From assembly GCF_963678635.1 (NCBI RefSeq), contig NW_026971160.1, positions 1-64,000 of the forward strand: a stretch of DNA of 64,000 nucleotides. The letters run 5' to 3'. This document shows, piece after piece, positions 24,404-36,494 of the stretch. Made by a program: the position numbers and the translations under genes. The stretch comes from Symsagittifera roscoffensis. Taxonomy: Eukaryota > Xenacoelomorpha > Acoela > Convolutidae. The notes below the pieces were generated by a model that saw nothing but the letters and a program-made list of their open reading frames with translations, did no database searches and was not told where the DNA came from. Position 1 is the stretch's first letter. The number at the start of each line of letters is the position of its first letter.

Positions 24404-25129
24404 GAAAAGATTAAGCAAGGCGCTTTTAGTCAACAACGAGAAACTCTTTAATTGAAATGATTAAACTTTGATTGAAAAAAACTAACCGAGTTATAGAAGG
24501 AAAGATTATTTACTGATCAACTGGCTAGCGTGACTGTTCTTGATGACTACTAGATGATAGATGTCTTAGATTACTAAATTGATTTAATACAATTGATTCT
24601 GAATATTTTTCGCTTTCAGTTTTACTAGACAAACTTGCCTGAGTGCTGACCATCCTTGTAGACTTTAACCGTTTTAATCGTCACAAGCAAATTTGTCTCA
24701 TGAAAAAACCAGCTGGTTTTGTCTCACTTATGCTTCAAGGCCGGCAATAAAATTCTACTCATTTTTTCTTTTGAAACTTAAAAAAAATTGTATCATAGTA
24801 TACTCAAAACTTTAAGGATAGAAGCCGTCCCAAATTGAAACAAAAAATTGATTTCCCAGGACCGTATCCAGCGCAGGGCAACACCAAAAGACCCAGCAGA
24901 CGATTGACAAATAACAACATGAAAGTCTTAATTAAGTGTCCATGAACGTATCCATTCTGACAAAAGCGCTTTTTGATCAATTTAGTTCTAATTCAAATCG
25001 ATTAACAATGAAAAAATCAGGAACTGAAAACAATTTATATTGATTTAAACCTATCTAACCGTAAGTTATAGGTGGACTTGGGTAACTACTAAAAACGATC
25101 TGAATCCCTCCAAAAGCTCCTCTCAATAA

Positions 25130-26250
25130 GTGGTTATGCCCAAACTTTTTGTACATAAAATTGTGGCCTTTGGAATAGTCTTTGGAAAAGTTTTTGATTT
25201 TTTGACCGTTTTTTGAACCTTTCAAATTGTTCTCAAAAACTAAACTCCCAAAACTGAGTCTGTGGGTTCAATGGAGATAAAGGGTAGTGGGAAGTTCCCC
25301 TGCATTAGCGCTGCCACTCACAATTTATTACACAAAAAGTTATCGTCCTCGGAAACGTCAATTTTTTTTTTATTTTTTGAGCGTTTTTTTTTAATTTGTA
25401 AAAATTAACCAAAAAAACCTTCTATATCTGAGACTTTGGGTTCAATCCAAAAAAAGGTTATACGAAGCTTTTTTGCATATGCGAATACGCCCAAATTTTT
25501 TTGTACAAAACAAATTATGGCCTTCGAAAAATCCAAACTTTGATTTTTTGACCGTTTTTGAAATTTTTTGACTATTCTCGATAGCTACCCGGGCAAACCT
25601 AGGTTTTTCGGTTCAATCGAAATAATAGGATGGGCGAATCTCTTGTACATAAACGGCTACTCCCAATTTTTTTTAAACAAAACTTATGATTCTCGGAGTT
25701 GTCAACTCTCTGATTTGTTGACCGTTTTTTGGTCTTTTCTAGATAACTATCCTGCCAAAACTGATATCATACGTTTAATTGACCCAACAGGTTGTAGGAA
25801 GCTGAATTCATAAATTGCTATGCCCAGTTTTTGCTAGAAAAAAGTTATGGCCTTTAAACAAGTGAAAGTTTTGAAAATTGGAAAGTTTTGAAAAGTTTTT
25901 TTTTTGTACTCGACTCGAAATTTACTTGCCAATTTTCAAGTTAAGTGTTCAATGGAGACAAATGGTTTTATAATCTTCCCCAATTTACCAGCCACGATCT
26001 GCGTTTAATGGAAAAAAGTTACTTTTTTTTTGAATTTTGACTATTTTATAGAAACTTTTTGAACGTTCTGAAAAATTACCCTATCAAATCTGAGATGAAA
26101 GTTTCAAAAGAAAGAAGCGCTTGCGCGAATTTTTCCTGCAGAAGCGACTACTCCCTGATTTTTGCTATGAGAGAGTCTAAGTCTTTGACAAATTTCAAAA
26201 ATCTCAAAAATTTCCACCTAAATTTTAGTGGAGTCTTCTCATTTTAGTGG
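25130..26250 (+). repeat. Degenerate ~170-bp tandem array
   Basis: About six or seven diverged units recur at roughly 165-176 bp. Landmarks are a phrase like GCCCAA(A)TTTTTGTACA, then TTATGGCCTTC, then TTTGACCGTTTTT, then a GGTTCAATGGAG-type phrase (near 25137, 25490, 25655, 25825 and weaker outside). Open frames at 25568-25813 and 26059-26247 are inside units and are not likely genes. Confidence 0.7.
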
Positions 26251-28630
26251 AGAAACAACTAAGGTTATTGGGCAAAGTCTAATTTTTGAAACTACGCATC
26301 AGTATAACAAATTCAAAAAATATTAAAGACTTACCTCCAGCTTTAGCTGAGCCCTAGGTGTCCTTCATCAAAACATTCATCAAAATTTCGGTGCACCTAG
26401 TTTTTTCCAACAGTTTTTCATGCTTTTTTATCATTGTTTTGAAGACCAAAATTGACTATTTTTTTTTCTGGTCATGAGAGTTGTTCTGCTAGATATTGTT
26501 TTTGTGAGTTTTTTGTGGGGATGAAATTGAGTATAAACTGAAGAAAAAAACTTTCCGAAAAAGCGAATCTCCAGCTTTTATCTAGTTTTTTAATGTTTGA
26601 AAACCGACTGATTCATAATCAACCTCGTAAATAAATGCTTACACAAGCTTACTAAAATTATTTTGAAGACCGAACAATTATTGGTCGTTGAGTTCATTGA
26701 AACGTGTCAAAAACTGCGCATTGTCAGCCCTTTCTAATAATTCGTCTGAAAACTTTTCAGATGAGTTTTAGACGACGCAGAAATTTTTTCCTTGGCGCGT
26801 TTGACTTATTTTGAGTAGTTATTGAAGGTTTTAGCGTAGGATTACCACAATTTTTGTTTTTGGGCCTAAAATTTTTTTCACATCTGTTCGACATCACGAT
26901 ATTGACGATTTTCAGCTTAGAAACTCGATTGCACCTCACTAACAAACTACTATTGAAAACCGACCGATTAGTTTCTAATTGATTTACAGACACTAAGTTT
27001 TTAAAGATTATTATTGATTGCAATCTTAGTTTTCTCGTAAACTTCAGCAAAAAAATCATTGATCCTTTTTTCTGAAACTGAGTTGACTTTATTTATAAAA
27101 TTATTTTAATGTATATTTGGTAGCCTAGAGTTGAAGTACTTTAAAAATTGTTTTTTTTTTGTTCAGTCTCTTTCAGTGTTTTGAATGTTTTTCCGCCGTA
27201 TCTTTGCTTTGTTTTCAAAAAAGCTAACTTTCAAACGATTCATTTCAAATGAGTTTCGACAAAAAATAAAACGTCAATGCCCGTTAGGAAACCTGAAATT
27301 TCAGGAAGCTACAATCAAATAGGGTGGAGAAAAACTAGTTGACTGAGCTCACATTTAATTAAGAAAATGCTGAAAGTAAAATAAATAGTGCAATCAAAAG
27401 GTAAGGTCTCTACTCTCGTTTCTAGTCTCATTGGCCAGAGCAAGCTGATACCAACCCGCAAAAATGTCATAATTATAACGTAAAGGAGTATCACTATGAT
27501 TTAAAAGTTGTATAGGGAGACAAAAAGAGTATAAAAAAAACTGCCGGTGATTTCACCGTAAATTTAATGTAAGTTTTTTGGTAGAGCAGAAGGCAGACTA
27601 TGTGCAAATGAAAACAAAGATATTCAGTTGCTGTACAAGTAATCTAGAACGTTTCTCGGCGACAGAATTTTAAATTTAATTTTCAAATGATAAGGAAAAA
27701 AATCATTTGAAAAACAAAGTGAAAATATAAAAATTTAAAGCGCCGTTCTTTTTCCTAAGTTGCGTGTTTTGAAAAAAGTATTTGAGTTTAATGCGTCTGA
27801 AGTAGAAAAAAAACGCAGAAAAAATGTGTTAGTAATTAATAAAATAACCTGAAAAAGTTGCTGACTGCGAGCCCAGTCTCATCTATACCTCCGTGAATTA
27901 AATCTGAAAAAGTGAGAAACTCCCATTTTTCTTGATACGCATTTTTTTTGGTTGTTACAAAAGAAACCCTTATCGTAAGCCGTATCACGGCCAATAGAAT
28001 TTAATATAAGGCCTTATGAATTGTCCAGGATAATAAAATCGAGCAAAAACAAGCTCATCGTACGCCATACTTTCTTCCAGTCATAGACGGATCAAAGGCA
28101 GTCTGTACTTTATTGGAATACCTTTGTTAATCTCAGGTAAGAAAACTTCTATGTGCTGTTTTTTTTATACCAGCGATTTAAGAGAAAACCAATTTCAGGA
28201 ATCACAACAGAACAGCATGATTAAATTACACAATTAAAAGACTCCAAAGTTCAAAAATATGGGAAAATTTGACCATACTACTAATAACTTTCAGCAGAGT
28301 TCCTGAAATTGTATTTTTCCTGCAGTTCTCAAGCAAGATTGAGTTTTTCCGCCTCAACCAAATTTCCGTCGCAAAAAAAGGTTGGGTAATTGGAATTTTT
28401 TACTACTTAAGTCTAAAGTAGCACAAACCAGCTATGATCCCAAAATTCTCCAGAATAAACGCGTTATTGCTAAAGTTTTACTTGAAAACATTTTTCGCGT
28501 TAAACTATCTGAATTTCACATATTCGAAAAGACTGGTTTTTATCATTAAATAATTTTTTAACAAGAAGGCGACCTTTTGCGTACTGTGTCAATACAAACG
28601 GGTTTATCTTGTTCCTTCAGAAATTTTTCC
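26251..28630 (+). other. Intergenic sequence, no recognised gene
   Basis: AT-rich, with only short open frames of biased composition (for example 26757-27059 on the minus strand). I recognise no exon, RNA gene or full repeat here. Confidence 0.5.
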
Positions 28631-28639
28631 ATCACCAAT

Positions 28640-30165
28640 TACCCGCATTCAGTAAAAAGAGAAAATAATAGAGTATAATAAATTTTTCTTGTCAGTCTCC
28701 ATAAATTTCAAAAAGAATTGACTATAATTGATTAAAAATGGATTATAATTTTACTATTTTTCGGAACAATAAAAATCCTTATAATCGTTTATAATCGATT
28801 ATAATCGATTTTTTTGAAAGTTTTTTTCTGGGGTTCCTCTTTTGAATTATCTTGAGATATACATTTTTGGTGACGGAGCCTAAGAACTTTCTAAAGGCGC
28901 CTTTGGCGCCAATATATACTAAATTCGAATGGGAGAGCGCGATTTTTAGATCAACATTTTCCAAAAATTGTCTAAAAACGCCTTTTTTGGCCTGTTTTTC
29001 CATAACGTTCCACCCCGGCTTATAGCTTAAGCTTACATTAAGTTTAATATTTACTGTATTTTCATGCAGAATAGCCTAATTTTAATCTATTATGATTGAT
29101 TTTTTTGTAAAATTATATTTTGATAGAAAAAGGTATTATAAAATTATAAACAATTATAAGTCCCAATTTTAGATGTTTAAACTATTTATAATTCAATATA
29201 ATGACCACATTTTTGGGGAAGTTTTAATGAACTATAATCAATTATAAATGATTATAATTTTTCCGAAAATCTTTTATAATCTATTATAATAGATTATAAT
29301 CCTTTCTTCTATCAAAATATTATCTCACAAAAAAATCAATCATAATGGATTAAAATTTAGCTATTCTGCATGAAAATACAGTGAAAATCAAATTTAATGT
29401 AAGTTTAAGTTATAAGCCGGGGCGGATCTAGGACTTTCTCGGGGGAGGGGAGCAGATTTTTCACAAAAAATTTTTGCAAATTTTGTCTACCTTTTTTTAG
29501 GTTGACCAAATTGATTTTCTGAGCTCTTCTAACTCACAATAAGGAAGACCCCATTTTGATCAAATTTTCTGCGCCGCAGGTAAAATTAAGAAAAAACAGG
29601 CCAAAAAAGGCGGTTTTAGACAATTTTTGAAAATTTTTGATCTAAAAATCGCGTTTTTTTGGCGCGCTCACCCCCCTCAAAATTAGTTTATATTGGCACC
29701 AAAGGCGCCTTTAGAAAGTTTTTTGGCTCCGTCACCAAAAATGGATATCTCAAGATAATTCTAAGGGAGAAACCCCAGACCCCACCCCCCCCCCCCCCCG
29801 CCCCTTAAACCGCCCCTGGCTATAAGTACAAAATTACAGTTTCTTTTAGTTCGGTAACCAACTGAAAAGCACACAAAACAAAACAAAAGTAAAACTAAAT
29901 GAAGCGATGACAATTGTTGAATAATAATGGATCATAATTCCTTATAATGGATTGTAATTCAAGAAAATTTGAGAAGTTTTTTTTTTAATTATCGATTGTA
30001 ATCGAGTATAAACGATTATAATGATTTTTATTGTTTCGAAAAATAGTAACTTTATAATCCATTTTTAATCAATTATAATCAATTCAATTTAAAATTTATG
30101 GAGACTGACAATAAAAACCGATTATAATCTATTAGTTTCTCTTTTTACTGAGTGCGGGTAGAAGT
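28640..30165 (+). repeat. 1.5-kb imperfect palindrome rich in ATTATAATC motifs
   Basis: The outer arms pair across the whole element (CGCATTCAGTAAAAAGAG near 28647 with CTCTTTTTACTGAGTGCG near 30138). The inner arms pair (GGCTTATAGCTTAAGC near 29013 with TTAAGTTATAAGCC near 29405). Both arms are studded with TTATAATCRATTATAATC-like motifs. The right arm holds a MITE (29417-29818) and the left arm a shorter inverted relative at about 28830-29010. No coding sequence is seen. Confidence 0.82.
29417..29818 (+). mobile_element. hAT-like MITE in the right arm of the palindrome
   Basis: The ends are CCGGGGCGGATCTAGG and CCGCCCCTG, inverted relative to each other. The flanks are GTTATAAG (29409-29416) and GCTATAAG (29819-29826), an 8-bp duplication with one mismatch, as expected for hAT insertions. 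It contains a poly-C tract near 29784 and no open reading frame, so it is non-autonomous. It is related to the copy at 34019-34456. Confidence 0.8.
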
Positions 30166-33100
30166 TGCTTTTTGCCACGCAGTTTTCTGAAAACCTCTTA
30201 TTTCTGTTTTTCTCCAAAGTATCCAGGAAATCTTGAAAATTTCATAAATGTCAATTAAATTGAGAGACAAGAACAATAGTCATCTTAGTGCTTCTATCGG
30301 ATTAGAAAATTCAAATTTCAATCTCAATCTTTTGTCTTCGCCATCGTGTCTTTAATCTCCGCCTTATCTGCCCAAAATCCCAGGTGAACAAATACCGCGA
30401 ACAAAAATTTAGATTATTGGAAATATATTTTTCACAGCCCACGTCTAGAGTAGCACAACCAGATAAAAATAAAAACTGAAGGTGCATTGGGTCGACTGGT
30501 TTTAATACAGATCAACTACCACGAAATTTTTTATGCAAAGTAGGTACAAAAACATAGAGTAATGACACTGCTTAAACTGAACGCGTTGTTTCAATTATAT
30601 TTGGCGGACAATATCAGTTTGAACTAATGAGATTAGAGTTTTTTCATTTCTGTTTTACATTTTGAGATTTTCTAGTTTGGGCGGAATAAGTAAAAAGACC
30701 CAAAAAAGTATTTGAGCAATATATTTTTTAAAAAATCACGTTTTTCAAACTTCCAAAAAATAAAATCAACATTAGTTTTTCCTTTTTTTTTCAGTAAACA
30801 TAATTTTCGTTTATTTTTTAAAAAGACTTAAACACATTAAAACAAAAAATATGTAAATTGAAACTTGAGCTGGTATTGGTATTGGAATTGGTAAGAGCTA
30901 TATTGGTGATAAGTATAGCTGGAAAACTCAGATACTAAAAGAAGATTCTTCAGCTTTCTTTGCTACCTTTCATACTTGTCTATTAATGTGTCCAAGACGT
31001 CCCTGATATTCGGAACCAGCCAGTCAGGTATATTGCGTGTGATCTAACATGTTGGTATGTGTATGTGTATGTGGAAACAAAGTTCTAAATATGTCCTTCA
31101 GTCGAAATGAAGACATATTCAGTGCAATGGGCATAATGGTTGGAGAGAACCAGTCAGCCGAAAAGCGGCAAACTACGAACAGATGTTCTTGAAAGTTCAT
31201 TAAAAATCAAGTAGACCTTCAAGAGACAAAAAAAGATATCACCAATCCGAGAACAATTCTGAAGTTCACTCATCTTTTTTTTGAAAATGTTATTTTTGTT
31301 TATATTATTTTTATTCTTCAAGACCGTTAGGCTAAACGCACTGATTATTCCTTCAGGCTCCTTTTCTACATTTCTTTTTCCCAAACAATTACCAAATATC
31401 TGTATGCGTGTATGCTCTTTCTACATACATGTCTATGCTGAGATTTATACACTTCCGTTCATTCGACCACCGTGTTTCCCTTCTCATTTTTTCTACAGGT
31501 AAAATTTCCTCCTCAAGAAAAAACAGCCAGCCTTCAGGGAATTAAGAAAAACAATAAGCCTTATTTTCGACGTTAGTCTTAAATTGCACACTAATGAAAT
31601 CGATTTTGTATAATATTAACAAAAATTTTCCCAATTCAGCCGCAAGCATTTTCATTCAAATTTCTCTGAAACTATGCTTGTATAGACAACTCTATTGATA
31701 GTTACCAAATTGAATGTAAAAATTTGTTCATGTTCAAATTTTTGAAGTATCTTCTTTGATCAGTGGTTCCAACATTGCTTTGACAAACCGATTGCCTTTT
31801 ATTAGCTTTTTATTTGCTTGCTTATCACTTGTTTAACGGTGCATACCTCATCGGCAAAAACTTCTACAGATAGTTTTTTTTTGCATCGTTTTTTAATTAT
31901 CGCGAGGTTGATGCATACGCAACACCTACAAATGTCCTAAAAAATCCGTTGGTTAAATATTCGCTCTATTTTTGGCCTATTTTTTTTATCTACCCTTTGG
32001 TAAGAAAATGTGGGATGAAAAAAAGGATACCCAGCTACCCAGCCTCATATCCGTCTCAGGTGTTCTGCACAGAAATTAATTTTTCCTTGTATAGATTCTA
32101 AAATACATACAAACTTATGCATATTACTGAAAAACTACAAGAGCCGCTCGCTAAAAGCTAAGCTATAATTACTTCTCTTTTTTCGCAAAGTTTAAATTTT
32201 TCAGTCTTAAAAAGTGCCTCTTATCGTTACCGCGCCTCCCCTGAGAGTTTATTAACTAAAAAAATGTAGTTACTTTTTATTCAGCAATTTACTTCAAAAA
32301 ATTTACATCTTGAGCAATTTAAAATAAATGACTGCAGCCAACTTGGTTCATACATATTGTATTTTGATATCCCTAGGGGTGTAAGTTAGTTAGTTTTCAG
32401 TTGTTTAGTAAATTAAATATTACTTCTTAGAACAAGATTCAGGTCATAAAAAACCAAAACCAGGGTTTGTTGGTTCTGTTTTGCATCTATTTTACCCACT
32501 TAAGTTACAATTTAATAAATTTTTTTTCTAGTTGATTTACATTACAATGATCCAACGAAACATTCGGCGGCTTTTCGCCTAACTGATTTTTTCTAACGGA
32601 TTTTAGTTGTCGTCTGAGCCAAGGCTATAATAATTATAAAACTGTTCGTTTCTTCATCTATCAAATAAGTGCTTAGGTATCCGGATCTTAAGCCCTTTTC
32701 TTATGAATAAACGATACTTCCGACAACCTTATATCTTAACAACTTTAAGAAACGAGTTCTTTTTTAGATTACTAAAACCGGTGACAAAATTAGAGTATTC
32801 AGATCATTCCAGTTCACAGCTAAGTTTGAGATCCTATTTAATCGTGTTATCAACCATCTGGATCTTTGGTTATTGAACGAAGTTTGGTGCCGACTACCAG
32901 ATAACTCTGGAGTATTCTAGTTAATCTTCAATTTCTTCTCTTCTCTTCTCTCTCACTTTTGTGAAACTTTAAGTGAAGTTGATTTTGAATTTATCACGTC
33001 CAGTCATGGTCGCTTAAAAATTTTACGAAGGATCAAAAGGTTCGAATTTCATTTACCCTAAACACTAATTCATTTGTTCGGGTTCAAAGAAATAACTGCC

Positions 33101-33739
33101 ATAAACTGGACACTTGAACATCAAACAAATACTTTTAAGTATCGCAATCATACCAAATAAAACCCTCAAACTGACTATTATCAATTATCAAACGTTTATA
33201 TTCAAGTTTGAAACGAAGATCTATCGAATGCATCTAAAATCTGCGCCGTAACCTGAAAATTATTGCAGTTTTTGAAAATTATTGCAATTTTTCGATTTTT
33301 ACTTTCAATTCAGTTTTTAGAGAAACTGTTCTTTTATTATTTAAAATAAGGCATTATATTCGCTCAGCAGATAGCACAGTTTCGTAATTTGCAACTGAGA
33401 ATGACAATCTAAAACAAACTTTAGTTTCTTTTATGTACTAGATATTTTTTCTTGTTTTGCCATTTTTAATAGTAGTTTTGACATATAACGACGTTGATTT
33501 TCAAAATCTGCCGCATTAGTTCGAAATCTGCTGATTTTCAAAATCTGCCGACGAAGAATTTCATCTTTGACAATCACAATTGAAAAAAAAATGTCCTATC
33601 CAGCGGTTCAAAATCAACTTTAGGAATCGAAAACCTTCTCACGCTAGTCCTATTTGATCATTACTTTGAAAAGAAGGAACAATCTTTTGCCGACAGACCG
33701 AGCCTTTCTATTCGCCCTAACAGCAAAGAACTGGAGTGA
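30166..33739 (+). other. Intergenic region upstream of the innexin gene
   Basis: AT-rich, with a short TATG/TGTA microsatellite near 31050-31075. The frames 31154-31384 and 31281-31502 have no recognisable domain. I see no clear TATA box or initiator for the innexin gene. The 5' untranslated region probably includes the less AT-rich stretch at 33660-33739. Confidence 0.5.
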
Positions 33740-33908
33740 ATGTTCGGGATGATTTCGGAAGTGTTAGCTCGTATAGCCAGTGTGAGTGTGGGCGGTGATG
33801 GAGGGGGAGGGGGTTTGGACAGCGACTGTGCGGACAGACTCAACTTCAAATACTCATGTCTTCTTCTCATGAGTCTAGGAGCACTTTTCACCACCAGACA
33901 GTTCGTAG
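33740..33908 (+). CDS. Innexin exon 1 (N-terminus and first membrane span)
   Basis: First coding exon of a complete innexin (521 codons over eight exons). Innexins form gap-junction channels or hemichannels in invertebrate plasma membranes. The start ATG is preceded directly by an in-frame TGA, which fixes it; a second Met lies three codons later. Residues 1-37 include an unusual GGDGGGGG stretch. Residues about 38-52 form the first membrane span, ending with the family-typical TTRQFVG. The exon ends in phase 1 at GTCAGA (33909). A minus-strand frame over the same bases is a shadow. Confidence 0.9.
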
Positions 33909-34018
33909 GTCAGAATATTGCAAATAAACTGAAATTATAGATTCAATGAACCAATGTAACTTTTTCTCGCTGAAAGTATTTGGCTCTCTGAAGAATTTGC
34001 TTTTTAAACGGGGGTGTC

Positions 34019-34456
34019 CAGGGGCGGATCTAGGATTTTCTCTAGGGGGGGGGGGGGGGGGGGGTTTGGGGATTTTTCAAAAAAATTTCGAAAACTTTAA
34101 CGACCTTTTTTTTAGGTTGACCAAATTGATTTTCGGAGCTCTCCTAAAGCACTAAAAAGACGTTGTTTTTGCCAAATTTTTGAAAAAACAGGTCAAAAAG
34201 CCGTTTTTGGGCACTTTTTGGATAATTTTGACATAAAAATCGCGTTTTTTTTGCCACGCGCCCCCCCCCCCCCCCCCCCCCTCAAAGTTAGTATATATTG
34301 GCGCCAAAGGCGCCTTAAAAAAAATTTTGGGTCCGTCACCAAAAATGGATTTCTTAAAAAGTACCAAAGGGGGGACCCTTTGGGTCGGCAGGGGGTCGAA
34401 TACCTGAGGGGGGGGCATCCGCCCCCCTCGCCCCTCCACCCCTATATCCGCCCCTG
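34019..34456 (+). mobile_element. hAT-like MITE with terminal CAGGGGCGGAT repeats
   Basis: The termini CAGGGGCGGATCTAGG and CTATATCCGCCCCTG are inverted. The flanking 8-mers are GGGGTGTC (34011-34018) and GAGGTGTC (34457-34464), one mismatch. Eight-base duplications and CAGGG ends are typical of the hAT superfamily. A G run of about 18 near 34046 and a C run of about 20 near 34261 lie inside. The short open frames here are low-complexity artefacts. Confidence 0.85.
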
Positions 34457-35338
34457 GAGGTGTCTGATTTCTGTTTACCAACTTTTTCTTAAAAGTTGAT
34501 ATCTTCTCATTTGAAATCTCAAAGCAAGTGAATCAACTTCCGAGAAAAACCAGCGGACTGGGATAATCAGAATAACTAACATTGATAACCGGAGCAAAAA
34601 AAGTAGGTTCAAGTTACAGTCGAATTACCAAAAAAAAGTAAACGAAATCTGACGTTTCAGTTTGCAGCGAAGGACTTATATTCTTCTCATTCTGTGGCAT
34701 TTTAATTTATAACCAACTGCGTATTTTCTTTATTTGAACGGGATTTTGTAGCAACAGTGTCTCACTATACCTTTGCAACGCCATGTCTGACAAATTTCAC
34801 TCTATTTGAACAAACTGTTTATTGTTTCTGCAGCATCAAAACTTGCTTGCTTAGCTTCAGTTGAATGTTTTTGATACTTTTTCCGTGGCATTTCAGGCTT
34901 TTCATTTTTTGTTTGAGGTGTTTGGAGTTGCTTCAAATCAATAAAAACTTTGATCAAACAGAGTCAAGTTGTTTCAATTAGTTTTTTTTCTGCAGCGTGT
35001 TCAAATCAAAATAAACTTTGTGCAATTGAGCGTTTTTCTTGTCTGATATGGCGTTGAAAAAGTATAGTTTGCATAATTCCTAGATATGTACATTAGTTCA
35101 ACCTATAAGATTTTTAACCAGGCTGTCATTTCCAACTGAATTAGAATAAGAACCAGATTTTTTCAAAGTTGATGTAAAAATATGGATTTTCAACAATTTC
35201 TAAATTTTTCCTTGACAATCCATTTCCGCTGTTTTCTGGATATTGTCCAGACAACGCATAGCATTTTAAATTTTTCAAGCGTTTCATCACACTTGCTGCA
35301 GCAAATGACTTCAAAAACCGCATACGAGGAATGCAAAA

Positions 35339-35874
35339 TTATTGTTCCGACTTTCGATACGAAAGTAACGGAATATTTGTGCTCGGGGTGGGTTTTTTTT
35401 TCTTCAGACAAATTTCGACTTTTTAACTAGCCATTTTTGACAGAATTTTTTTATATCATTCGAAAGCCATTGTTGTCCTGAACTTAAATTTGAAAAGATA
35501 TTTCACCTGTGATCATTTTTTGTGAAGTTATGAGGGTTTAAAGATTGCCATTTTGGCCATTTTGATCAATTTGAGACAATTAACGCGCGATATAATTCGC
35601 GCTATTAACGCGTAAGCGGAGATTTAATCCGTCTTATAAATCGTTCCAAATTGGTTGAAAGAAGCTCATTTGCCATAATTGATTTCTTACAAGGAACGAA
35701 ATCTATCTTTTTGTACTTTATATGGCGTGTGGGGGGATGATTTTCACAAAAAAATTCAAATTTTGGAAAAAAAATTTTATTTTATTTTATTTCATTAAAT
35801 TTTTTATGATCCATAAACCTTAAAAGGCAGTCGGAACCTTCAGGGCTTCGCCCTGATACGAGCAGTCTTGTTCT
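35339..35874 (+). mobile_element. Full-length copy of the GTTCCGACTTTCG interspersed repeat
   Basis: A ~535-bp element that serves here as the reference copy. It starts with ATTGTTCCGACTTTCG, followed by a CTTTCG-ATA-CGAAAG hairpin (35351-35365). It ends with a perfect hairpin CAGGGCTTCGCCCTG (35841-35855) and GATACGAGCAGTCTTG. The ends are not inverted repeats of each other and no coding frame is present. At least nine full or partial copies occur in the window on both strands. The class is unknown. Confidence 0.85.
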
Positions 35875-36032
35875 TTTCGAATTCAACATGAATGCATCCG
35901 TATAAATAAACGATTTTTCTCAAGAGTTACGAGACGGAAGAGAAGCATGTTCACAACAAACGAACTCTCACAAGAGTGGCACCAATTTCAAGACTTTTTG
36001 GCTGTGCATCGGCTCACTCCGATAGCCCTCGG

Positions 36033-36494
36033 CAGGGCATATCAAAATACTATTGCAATATTATTGCTTTCCGAATTTTTTGGCAATAAAATATTGTTTT
36101 TTTTTCACATTTGCAATATAATATTGCAATATATTGCAATACTTCCGAGAAGAAAAATGCAAAAAACAATGAATTGGAAACAACTATTAAAAATTATTTT
36201 TGTCAACACATTCTTTCACGGTATTAATGTCCCAAAATTTATGATTAATGAAGAAAAAGTTGCATTTCCAGATTAGCAGGCAGCATACTTTTCCGATAAT
36301 CATTATAAATGACGGGAAAAATACGTGCATTTAACCTAAATGCTGCTTTATTAATTAATTTGAGTATTGCAAAATATTGCAATATTTTGCAGGATGAATA
36401 TCAATATATTGCTTATGATAATTGTTCAAAATAGAATATTGCAATATACATATTGCAATATATTGCAATAGCAATAGTATTTTGAAATGCCCTG
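36033..36494 (+). mobile_element. hAT-type MITE with perfect 8-bp target duplication
   Basis: Flanked by the exact direct repeat GCCCTCGG (36025-36032 and 36495-36502). The terminal inverted repeats are CAGGGCATATCAAAATAC at the left and its near-complement ending GAAATGCCCTG at the right. The inside is built of nested TATTGCAATA palindromes. No transposase is encoded. The perfect duplication suggests a relatively recent insertion. The flanks on both sides look weakly coding. Confidence 0.92.

Noticed and set aside
34152-34499. Overlapping Gly/Pro-rich frames on both strands
   Set aside because: They are created by poly-G and poly-C tracts inside a MITE.
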